DNA from: Jaapia argillacea MUCL 33604
Taxonomy: Eukaryota; Basidiomycota; Agaricomycetes; Jaapiales; Jaapiaceae
Reading direction: 5' to 3'
Length of the DNA: 64,000 nucleotides
Assembly: GCA_000697665.1 (NCBI GenBank)
Contig: KL197724.1
Coordinates: forward strand, 1-64,000
How positions within the stretch are numbered: position 1 is the stretch's first letter; every line of letters starts with the position of its first letter. The position numbers and the translations under genes are program-made. Below the pieces are notes generated by a model. It did no database searches, was not told the origin of the DNA, and saw only the letters and a list, made by a program, of their open reading frames with translations. Positions 10,721 to 19,582 of this stretch are shown one piece after another.

Positions 10721-12842
10721 GTAGGTTTGCTCATATGGTGCCCCTCGTAAACCACACTGTACCAATGACCATCATCACGCGTCTTAGCGTCATCTCTGAC
10801 CTAGTTCTCTCCCAATTCTACGCCGCTATCTTGGGAGTAGTAACAATCTCCAATTATCAACGATTCGAACATAGACGAAGAGGATGCTGACGTCTTAAGG
10901 AGATATGACGGCAGGGTGGAGGACATTGCGAGGGCGGTGAGGATAACAGGTGTCAAGAGCCTCCAACGAGACCTACGAGGCCGCAGAAGTGATGCCTTTG
11001 AAGACTTCTCGCAGGCATTGTCGGGGATTTTACGGCACCAGGACCGGAAATCTGAGAAATAGGATGGTTGGTGTCCATGGCTAGAGGATGGGTTCGCAGA
11101 ATCCGAGGATTCGTGTGCTTGCGTGGTGCGATACTTACTTATCTCGTCACCGAGTCTATTGATCGACCATGAAGGACGATGGTTAGAGCGTCGCAGTCGC
11201 GTCTGATCTTCAACAGAGCAAAGACGATAGCGTTGAATGTGAGAGGCAGGTTGTGTTCGGTTGAGACAAAGTTAGCGTCGACATCCATCGGTCGTCCGGT
11301 TCCGCCGCCGCGAAGCACTGAGACACCTTCTCTCTCTCGTTGCCATCGCTCGACTTCCCACTCGATCAATTACTGGATCTCACTCTACTTCTATTCTCCC
11401 TTGGCCAACATATGCTCTGACGCGGCCAGTACTAACTCCCACTCGTTCAATCTCCATTGAACGCCAATATGTTGCCTTCATGGGATGCGAGCTTTGGAAG
11501 CCTCATTTTTTAGCCTTTAAATCTTTACCCCCCCCCCCCCCCCCAACGTTTGCTCACGGCCACCATAGATCTCGGCGAGCTTCCCAACGCTATCTGTGTG
11601 ATCCGCGCCACGCGTTTCGTCGTTTGAAGTCACCGACCGTCGCTCGATTATCGATCCTCTTCCTCTTTCAGAGTGGTGTCGAGGGAGAGTGGTCGGTGCC
11701 GTGCGAAGGAACGATCGAGTTCATGTTTGTTAGGTTCTTGTATGCTTTGAGGGATGCGCAGGAAGTTTCGCAACGGTTCAGGGTCGGATGGGAATCGGGT
11801 AAGCTTGCTGGTTCATCATTTCTCTCGAAGTATCTTCAATAGTTGACCAAGATAGGGACTCTGGTCATTGGAAGCGGTTTTGGCCAGAGGACTTGTGTCG
11901 ATCTCATCCAGCGTTGGTACGACCGTTGACGGTCAGTCCAACGTTTCACATTCTCTCCGTCTCACCTGCTAATAAATTTCTACTCAATCTGGTGAAATCC
12001 TTATCGACAGCCGCCATCTCGACCTCCCCTCCGTCCTATTTCGGTCCCAAGTGAGCGGGTTAGGACAAGAACCCGTTCATCCACGAAACGTTTTCGTGGA
12101 CATCAATCCTTGAACAACTTTTGCGCGGTTTGTTCGTATGCCATCCTTCCCTACTTTATCATACAAGCGCTGGTGAGAGGTGGTCAGAAGCAGCGGATCA
12201 CGATTTCAAGAGCTACCAGCCTGGACGCGAGCTTAAGGTCTGTTTCTCATTCTCTCCTTCCCAACGTTTGCGCTGATTCTCCACTTGCAGTTATATCTGC
12301 TTCGGTACCAACTCTACAAAATTCTCTCTGAACGCTCTCGACATGGCTCGAAAGAATAGGATCGTCCTGTCGACTCGGCACCGGATCGCCTTTATTCACT
12401 GATCGAAGAAATCAACGGCGTTATGAAAGCGTGACGGAATACCCTGAGGGATGGTTTTGAGTATGCATTCTTCACCACTGGGGACCGGAAAAAGCGCTGA
12501 TTCACACATCTCCGATAGGCCAGCTCGACAAAGCGGCGTCCGCTTGAAAGCGAGATGGGACCCATTGGATTAAGGACAGATGATTGTGGCAACCGCACGG
12601 TGGCTCTTTTGCCGATACAGCCATTCAATCCTCATCGTTGAGTACAACATAGTGTCGTCCCGATCGATTGTGGTTGTGTCGACATCGATCAAGGCATTCC
12701 GGCTGGCTACACAAACCCATTTCCCTCCAAGATACATTCTATGGCACCAAGCTGCTCCTCTGGTTTCGTGATGTCGGTGGACGGGAGGAGAGGCACACGT
12801 TACTCAACACCATTGATACTAAATAATCAACCAAATCACAAG
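10721..12842. other. Gene-poor stretch; one plausible minus-strand exon
   Basis: The only coding-like piece is 11369-11139 on the minus strand (MDVDANFVSTEHNLPL, then FNAIVFALLKIRRDCDALT), followed by a good-looking GTAAGT donor near 11142. No convincing partner exon was found. It may belong to a multi-exon gene I could not resolve, or be a relic. The rest shows nothing I can support. Confidence 0.25.
11528..11544. repeat. Poly-C tract (17 C)
   Basis: An uninterrupted run of 17 cytosines. Runs of this length are rare in exons and are prone to length error in assembly. Confidence 0.95.
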
Positions 12843-12914
12843 TCTTTGGTAGTATATCGGTTAGTACACCCGCCTGTCACGCGGGAGAGCGGGGTTCGAC
12901 TCCCCGCCAGAGAG
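12843..12914 (+). tRNA. tRNA-Asp (GUC)
   Basis: A complete cloverleaf without intron. The acceptor stem TCTTTGG pairs with CCAGAGA (one G-U pair) and is followed by discriminator G. The anticodon arm is CCCGC-CTGTCAC-GCGGG with anticodon GTC at 12876-12878. The T arm is CGGGG-TTCGACT-CCCCG, containing the B box GGTTCGACTCC. A-box-like sequence lies in the D arm (GGTAGTATATCGG). It decodes aspartate GAC/GAU. Confidence 0.95.
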
Positions 12915-12933
12915 TCTTCATAGATTGGCGATG

Positions 12934-12938
12934 TTTTT
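12934..12938 (+). terminator. Pol III T-run after tRNA-Asp
   Basis: Five consecutive T residues 20 nt past the tRNA end fit a eukaryotic RNA polymerase III terminator. Confidence 0.7.
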
Positions 12939-13159
12939 CTGCACACAACCTTTGTCCTCCTAGTCGTGCATTTTACTCGTTACAAGACTGTACTTACATA
13001 AGTACTCCCTTGCGTGCGTGCATCGAGAATCTGAATCGTCCCGTCGACTTTGAGTAGAATGTTGAGTCGTTGCTTGAGATCCTTCGGGTAAGGTGGATAC
13101 GAGTGATTGGAGGAGAGTTTCTGGATGGGTAGTCGAAGGACTCGGATGACAAGCTAGAA

Positions 13160-14350
13160 ATCAGTGCTATCCCGAACCGGAAGATATAGCGTGGGCTGTT
13201 TGAACCTCGTCCTGGGAGGGGAGCGATGAATGGAGTAGCCGAACCTCAGATCGAAATGGGAACGCAAAGGTGTATTGACGATGCTGGACTTGAAGCCTGG
13301 CAACGAGAAATGGATTCTCCTCGGTCTCCAACCTCGATAGCCTGATCATCTCTGTGATTGATGTAGGAGAATGGATGGCGGGTTGTCGTTGGTAAGTGGA
13401 CGAGGGTTGGTTGGCAGCTCCATCCTGTTCACGGCTCGTAGCGGCACCATGGGCAAACGGTTCATTGAGCGATTGTTTGTTTGTGTCCTCGTTTGGTAAG
13501 GCGGCCGAGGGCGATATTGAGGAGAGTTTATGGTCACAGAGTCAGGGGTTGACGAGTGAGAAACTCGAGCCATCCCATCCGCCTCGTAGCAGGACCTCAA
13601 ATCTAACCCAGGACAATCTGCTTGATGTCCTGTTGGGGTGTAATCGAAGACTACCGAATGAGAAAGCCGACGAATACAAGGTATGCAAAAAACGCCAGGG
13701 TTGCACTAGCGCCGACGGATTCAGTTGGTTCTCGTGTTTGACTGTTCCAAGCTAACTGAGCCATCAGCCCCTTTTTGAGAAAAGGCGGTGGTCGATGACT
13801 GATGAATGAGGAGTACGAAGCATCCCGTTCAAGCTTCGTAGGGGAATGCGAATACATCGTTGAGCAAACTGGTTGATCCCTTCCAAGTCATGGTAAGACA
13901 AGACGGATAGGCGACCATAAGGATAGAACCGCTGGTCCGCTGGTTGACGATGGCCGAATGATACGCGTAGCAGAACACGAATCTACCACTGAGCAACGAC
14001 TTGATTTCTTGGTTGTAAGATCGACGACTCGGGTAATTCCCGGATAGCACGGGTGGTGGTGTTGGAATTGGCGAAGGAGAGATCCGGTGATGTAAGTCGT
14101 ATAGGAACCCTGAGCCAGAGATCACTCAGTCAGGTTGCGGAGTGGGAAAGGGTATGGATGACAGGGAGATGATACTGCAGACTGGCACAGTGCGGAAGGA
14201 ACGACCATATTTGCTGATCGAGACTAGTCGTATCAAAGAACTGACGTTGTTGTCTTGCTCGGACTCCGAGCGAGTTGGGGCTTCTGTAGGGGTTAGAGAG
14301 CGAGCAGAGACAGTCGAATGACAAACTGAACAGATGCATCACGGTCACAA
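13160..14350 (-). pseudogene. Minus-strand companion of coiled-coil gene, unit 1
   Basis: The minus strand has readable islands (for example ARLQVQHRQYTFAFPF near 13270, IQKLSSNHSYPPYPKD just downstream near 13100, and YHDLEGINQF near 13880) in different frames. The corresponding segments upstream of units 2 and 3 are shorter and more broken. This unit may keep the most of the ancestral gene. I cannot build a complete product and do not recognise the family. Confidence 0.35.
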
Positions 14351-14479
14351 CATACGATCCCGTGACGAGCGTCGGGCATCGCGTGCAACAGCGCCGCCTA
14401 GTATCACTATATCACTGCTCCCAACCCTAGATTCTTCAATGACCCGAAACCACGCGATAGCAACTGGTAGTGACCCGGG

Positions 14480-14603
14480 TCCTCGATTGCAGGATGACAC
14501 GTTTGCCTTGTGCAATCCATGCGGAATTGAAGCCATCGAATGACCGGCCCTTCCCTACAGACCACCCACCCTCCTCTGCTGTGTCGTTGGTCGACATCCG
14601 ACG
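14480..14603 (+). promoter_or_regulatory. Leader block conserved before all three coiled-coil genes
   Basis: The block just upstream of the start (GACACGTTTGCC, GTGCAATCCA, CCGGCCCTT) recurs at 17220-17327 and 19465-19582. It is probably promoter and 5' leader carried with each duplication. No clear TATA box was seen. Confidence 0.5.
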
Positions 14604-16328
14604 ATGTTCAGCTCCCTCATCTCCTTCGCTACACCGCGGGTTCGTGACCTCCAAACTGAGCATCCTGCGCTCAAGGCCGACTTGTCCACTTTGCAATCCG
14701 CTCATGGCGCTCTGCAATCAGAATATACATCTCTGCAATCCTCGCATGCAACCCTCGAGTCTGAACATGCCGCCCTCCAGTCGTCACACACCTCCCTCCA
14801 AGCATCGCTTTCCACTCTCCAATCTGAATATTCCGCCCTCCAATCATCCCATACCGTCCTCCAGTCATCACATACCGCCCTCCAGTCATCCCATACCGCC
14901 CTCCAGTCATCCCATACCGCCCTATCCAATCAACTCCTCCAAACTCAATCGACCCTCTCCGATACCCAGTCCTCCCTTTCGGATACCCAAACAGCCCTTT
15001 CGAAGACCAAATCCTCTCTTCCCGAAACAGAATCTACGCTACCGGCTCTAACACCCTCCCTCGAATATTTCCTCTCTTCCGTCGAATACCGCATCCACGC
15101 CCCACAATCTTCTAATGTTCAACTTCAATCCACCAACGTCGTTCTCGAATCCACCACCACCGCTCTCGAATCCGACACCACCGTTCTCGAATCCACCACC
15201 ACCGCTCTCGAATCCGACACCACCGCTCTCGAACCCACCACCGTCGTTCTCGAACCCACCACCACCACCACTCTCGAATCAGCCAACACCGACTTCCGAT
15301 CATCGCTCTCCAATACCAACCTCGTTCTACTCTCATACCATCATTCACTCCTCAGACGAAACGAGATGCAAGAGGACGAGGTTCGTCGTTTGGAGGCCCA
15401 TATGCGAGTATTGGAAGGGGAGAAGGGAGTTTTGGTGAGGGAGAAGACCGAGTTGGTCAAACAGAGGGATGAGTTGGTCAAGGACAAGGTAGCGTGGGTC
15501 GAGGATAAGATCAAGTGGGTCAAGGAGGAGACCGCGCTGGTCAAGGAGAAGACCAAGTTGATTAGGGAGAATACCGAGTTGACGAAGGACAAGGCCAAGT
15601 CATCCAAGGAAAACACGAAGTTGGTCAAGGACAAGGTGAAGTTGATGAAGGAGAAGGCGGAGTTGGTCAAGGAGAAGGAGGCGTTGGGTAAGGAGAAGGA
15701 GGCGTTGATGACCGAGAAGGAGGTGTTGGTCAAGGAGAAGGAGGCGTTGACTACCGAGAAGGAGGTGCTGACGGCCGAGTTGGTCAAGGGAGGGTCCGGT
15801 TTAGTCAAGGGTGGGGATGAGTGGGTCAAGTGGATCAAGGAGAAGATCGAGTTGATCAACGATAAGACCCAGTTGATCAAGGACAAGACTCAGTTGATGA
15901 AGGACAAGACCGAGTTGGTCAAGGAGAGGGATGAGTTGGTCAAGGAGAGGGATGAGTTGATCAAGGAGACGACCAAGTTGGTCAAGGAGAAGACCGAGTG
16001 GGTCAAGGCGGGGTCCAAATTGGTCGAGGAGAGGGATGAGTCGGTCGAGGAGAGGATCGAGTGGATCAAGGAGAAGATCGAGTTGATCAACGACAAGACC
16101 CAGTTGCTGAGGGATAAGATCGAGTTGATGAAGGATAAGACTGAGTTGGTCAAGGAGAAGGAGGCGTTGACGGTAGAGAAGGAGGTGCTGATGACCGAGA
16201 AGCAGGTGTTGGAGAGAGGGAATCAAGTCTTGAAGTCCGAGAAAGAAATGGTTTCCACCGAGAACGCAGGGAACGGGATGGGGTGGTTAGAGAACGAGAT
16301 GAAGTGGTCAGGGCAACGAGATGCGTAG
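14604..16328 (+). CDS. Coiled-coil protein, truncated paralogue 1
   Basis: A 574-residue frame that is almost entirely heptad-like coiled coil. Residues about 15-115 repeat SSHTALQ-type heptads. Residues about 255-560 are Lys/Glu-rich repeats such as VKEKEAL and LIKDKTQ. Compared with the full copy at 19583-22850 it lacks the intron and the transmembrane segment: the SFATP of the first exon runs straight into RVRDLQTEH. It stops at a TAG at 16328, before the region equal to the RERDEVV repeats. It is low complexity with many in-frame repeat-number differences, so whether it is a real protein or a relic kept open by its repeats is unsettled. Confidence 0.55.
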   Translation: MFSSLISFATPRVRDLQTEHPALKADLSTLQSAHGALQSEYTSLQSSHATLESEHAALQSSHTSLQASLSTLQSEYSALQSSHTVLQSSHTALQSSHTALQSSHTALSNQLLQTQSTLSDTQSSLSDTQTALSKTKSSLPETESTLPALTPSLEYFLSSVEYRIHAPQSSNVQLQSTNVVLESTTTALESDTTVLESTTTALESDTTALEPTTVVLEPTTTTTLESANTDFRSSLSNTNLVLLSYHHSLLRRNEMQEDEVRRLEAHMRVLEGEKGVLVREKTELVKQRDELVKDKVAWVEDKIKWVKEETALVKEKTKLIRENTELTKDKAKSSKENTKLVKDKVKLMKEKAELVKEKEALGKEKEALMTEKEVLVKEKEALTTEKEVLTAELVKGGSGLVKGGDEWVKWIKEKIELINDKTQLIKDKTQLMKDKTELVKERDELVKERDELIKETTKLVKEKTEWVKAGSKLVEERDESVEERIEWIKEKIELINDKTQLLRDKIELMKDKTELVKEKEALTVEKEVLMTEKQVLERGNQVLKSEKEMVSTENAGNGMGWLENEMKWSGQRDA

Positions 16329-16640
16329 GCGAGCGACGAAGTAGTTGGGGGATGAGATACACTCGTCACCGAACTAGACGACTTCATCTGCCAACTCCAA
16401 TCCCTCAAACCGATTTCGCTTCCTTATCCACCACCAACCCGTCCCTCACTTCCCAACTCGCCTCCTTGTCTTCTTCACACCAAGTCTCGTCCCCTCGTGT
16501 TGACACGTTGATCGCAGAGATCGAATCTTTACGCACATGGAACCTCATCCTCACTTCCCTATCTACTGAGCTCGATTCATTGTTGACCGTGAACCGATCG
16601 TTGTCGACCCACAGAATCTTGAACCTATGACAGAATATGC
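16329..16640 (+). pseudogene. Decayed 3' half of coiled-coil paralogue 1
   Basis: Past the stop of the truncated gene the plus strand still resembles the middle of the full copy. Segments like LTSQLASLSS, TLIAEIESL and STELDSLLTVNRSLS match SLTSQLDSLS.. and LSAANRTLSADLDS, but they lie in a different frame. Confidence 0.7.
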
Positions 16641-17170
16641 TCTGCAGATAAGAGCGGCGGCCGAGCGTGTTTTAAAAAGATAAGTTGACAAACATTTACG
16701 AATGAGAAACGCGTACCTAAAGGTGTATTGACAGTGGTGGACTTGGAGCCCGGCAACATGCGAGGGTTTCGTCAAAGCGGCGTTCGTCCTCGTTGTGGAC
16801 CGTTCAAACCTAACCGACCCAATTAGCGCCTGTTTTGAAGAGAGACGATGGTCGATGAGTGACAAATGAGGAATGGGAGTATATTACTGAGGAAACAGCC
16901 GGATCCCTTGGAAGTCATGGCAAGACCAGAACGGAGAGACGACAAGGATAGAGCACTGTTCGCTGGTCGACGATGCGAAACATCGGTAGCAGAACTCGAA
17001 TCCATCAGTGAGTAAGCAGTTGATTTATTCGAGGGCCAGGCGTTAGAGGGCGTGTGGAGAACATCGACTGCCAAATTGAAGCGATGCGTTACGGTCCCAT
17101 CACACGAACTCGTGACGAGCGTCGGGATCGCGTGCATGAACGCCTCCGTGGTCGCTTCCAATCAACCGCC
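16560..17170 (-). pseudogene. Minus-strand companion, unit 2
   Basis: Homologous to parts of 13160-14350 and to 18940-19510. It contains the HHCQYTF-like segment (cf. HRQYTFAF) and a block near 16850-17010 with frame changes. No intact frame. Confidence 0.4.
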
Positions 17171-17327
17171 CACTCCTAACCCTAAAATGTTCAATGACCC
17201 GAAACCACACGGTTGCAGCACGACACGTTTGCCTCGTGCAATCCACGCCGAGATCCAAGTGACTTAATCACCGGCCCTTGGGTTTCCAGGTAACCCACAC
17301 TCCTCCGCTGCGTCGCTGGTCGACTTT

Positions 17328-18560
17328 ATGACCATTCAAGACCGTCTCGACTGCCTCGTCTCCTTCGCTGCACCGCGGGTTCGTGACCTCCAAACTGAGC
17401 ATCTTGCGCTCAAAGCCGAATTGTCCACTTTGCAATCCGCTCATGGAGCTCTGCAATCAGACCATACATGTCTCCAATCATCCCATACCGCCCTCCAGTC
17501 ATCACATACCGCCCTTCAGTCATTCCATACCGCCCTCCAGTCATCACACACCGCCCTCCAGTCATTCCATACCGCCTTATCCAATCAACTCCTCCAAACT
17601 CAATCGACCCTCTCCGATACCCAGTCCTCCCTTTCGGAGACCCAAACCTCCCTCGCGGATACCCGAGCCTCTCTCTACCCATCCCAATCCACTCTTGCCG
17701 AAGCAGAGTCCACGCTCTCAGATCTAACATCCCACCTCGAATCTTCCCTCTCTTCCGTCGAATCTCGCATTCATGCCCTACAATCCACCAACGCTGACCT
17801 TCAATCCACCAATGCCGCTCTCGAATCCATCAACGCCAACCTCCAATCAACCAACACCGACCTCCAATCCTCCCTCTCCAATATCAACCTCCGCATACAC
17901 GCTCTACTCTTAGACTATCAATCACTCCAACAGCGAAACGAGGTGCAGGAGGATGAGGTTCGTCGTTTGGAGGCGCAGGTGGTCAAGGAGAGGGATGAGT
18001 TGGTCATGGAGCAGACCGAGTTGGTTAAGCAGAAGTCGGAGTTGGTGAAGGAGAAGTCAGAGTTGATGAGGGAGATGACCGAGTTGATGAGGGAGATCAA
18101 GGAGAAGACCGAGTGGGTCAAGGAGAAGGAGGCGTTGACGGCCGAGAAGGAGGTGGTGACGGCCGAGTTGTTCAGGGGGGGGGACGAGTGGGTCGAGTGG
18201 ATCAAGGACAAGATCGAGTTGATCAAGGACAAGACTGAGTTGATGAAGGAAACGACCGAGTCGTCCAAGGAAAAGACCGAGTTGGTCAAGGATAAGAATA
18301 AGTTGATGAAGGTGAAGGCCGAGTTGGTCAAGGAGAAGGCCGAGCTGGTGAAGGAGAAGGAAGCATTGACGGCTGAGAAGCAGGTGCTGATGACCGAGAA
18401 GCAGGTGTTGGAGAGTGAGAATCAAGTCTTGAAGTCCGAGAAAGAAATGGTTTCCACCGAGAACGCAGGGAACGGGATGGGGTGGTTAGAGAACGAGATG
18501 AAGCGGTCAGGGCAACGAGATGCCTCGGCGAGCGAGCGAGATGAAGTAATTTGGGGATGA
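17328..18560 (+). CDS. Coiled-coil protein, truncated paralogue 2
   Basis: A 410-residue coiled-coil frame of the same family. It starts MTIQDRLDCLVSFAAP and runs directly into RVRDLQTEH, so it lacks the intron and transmembrane segment of the full copy. Heptads of LQSSHTA/LQSFHTA type (residues about 45-85) are followed by Lys/Glu repeats (residues about 215-390). The start codon differs from the full copy: its ATG is ATT here, and an ACG two codons upstream has become ATG, so translation still begins in frame. It ends at a TGA at 18560. As with paralogue 1, expression is uncertain. Confidence 0.55.
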   Translation: MTIQDRLDCLVSFAAPRVRDLQTEHLALKAELSTLQSAHGALQSDHTCLQSSHTALQSSHTALQSFHTALQSSHTALQSFHTALSNQLLQTQSTLSDTQSSLSETQTSLADTRASLYPSQSTLAEAESTLSDLTSHLESSLSSVESRIHALQSTNADLQSTNAALESINANLQSTNTDLQSSLSNINLRIHALLLDYQSLQQRNEVQEDEVRRLEAQVVKERDELVMEQTELVKQKSELVKEKSELMREMTELMREIKEKTEWVKEKEALTAEKEVVTAELFRGGDEWVEWIKDKIELIKDKTELMKETTESSKEKTELVKDKNKLMKVKAELVKEKAELVKEKEALTAEKQVLMTEKQVLESENQVLKSEKEMVSTENAGNGMGWLENEMKRSGQRDASASERDEVIWG

Positions 18561-18890
18561 GATACACTAGTCGCCGATCTAGACGACTTCATCTGCCAAC
18601 TCCAATCCCTCAAATCCATCTTGCTTCCTTATCCACCACCAACCCGTCCCTCTCTTCCCAAATCGCATCCGTATCCACCACCAACCCGTCCTTCATTCCC
18701 AACTCGCCTCCTTGTCTTCTTCACACCAAGTCTTGTCCCCTCGTGTTGACACGTTGATCGTAGAGATCGAATCTTTACGCACTCGGAACCTCATCCTCAC
18801 TTCCCTATCTACTGAGCTCGATTCATTGTTGACCGCGAACCGATCATTGTCGACCCGTAGCAGAATCTTAAACCTATGACACAATATGTC
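18561..18890 (+). pseudogene. Decayed 3' half of coiled-coil paralogue 2
   Basis: The same frame-broken remainder as after paralogue 1, with a small extra duplication of the ATCCACCACCAACCCGTCC word near 18635 and 18675. It ends near the AACCTATGACA word also seen at 16622. Confidence 0.7.
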
Positions 18891-18939
18891 CTCCCGGTAA
18901 GAGCGGCGGCCGAGTGTGTTTTGAGGAGAGTAGAACCTC

Positions 18940-19510
18940 GAATCTAACCCAGATCAACGTGTTTGATGTCCTCTTGGTAAGATAAATGACGGTTTTGGAT
19001 GAGAGAACGTTGGGATGTAATCGCAGATTGCGAACGAAATCTGGCTATGGAGGGCATGTAAACATGCGAGGGTTGCGTCAAAACCGCGTTCCTTCTCGTG
19101 ATTGACCGTTGGAACCTAACCGACCCCACCAGCGCCTGTTTTGAGGAGAGACGGTGGTCGATGAGTGGCGAATGAGGAATGGGAGTATATTACTGAGTAA
19201 ACAGATGGATTCCTTGGAAGTCGTGGCAAGAACAGAACGGGAGAAGACAAGGATAGAGCACTGGTCGCTGGTCGACGATGAGAATGCGAAACATCGGTAG
19301 TAGAACGCGAATCCACCAGTGAGCAAGCAGTTGATTTATTCGACAGTCGACTGCCAGATTGGAGCGATGGGTTACGGTCACATCACACGAACCGTGACGA
19401 GCATCGGGATCGCGTCTGCTCCTAACCCTAAAATGTTCAATGACCCTCAACCACGCGGTTGCAGCATGACACGTTTGCCTCGTGCAATCCACGCCGAGAT
19501 CCAAGTGACT
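18940..19510 (-). pseudogene. Minus-strand companion, unit 3
   Basis: Homologous to 16560-17170, with the same GAGGAATGGGAGTATATTA word. The remaining minus-strand frames differ between units and end in stops. No gene is called. Confidence 0.4.
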
Positions 19511-19582
19511 TAATCACCGGCCCTTGGCTTCCACGCCAACCCACTCTCCTCCTCCGCTGCGTCGCTGGTCGACTTTACGACC

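Noticed and set aside
10437-12628. Minus- and plus-strand small frames in the gene-poor stretch
   Set aside because: Apart from one plausible exon at 11139-11369 they show no splice partners or protein-like composition.
14860-14920. CRISPR-like array (21-bp direct repeats)
   Set aside because: The repeats have no unique spacers, keep a reading frame and encode heptads; the organism is a fungus.
15341-16226. Long minus-strand frames opposite the coiled-coil genes (also 18057-18425, 20439-20795, 20792-21670)
   Set aside because: They are the antisense of Lys/Glu or Ser/Gln repeats, which gives open Leu/Ser-rich antisense frames automatically.
13690-19500. Short membrane-protein-like minus-strand frames between coiled-coil genes
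   Set aside because: The frames are not conserved between the three units and are interrupted by stops in at least two of them, so I treat them as relics.
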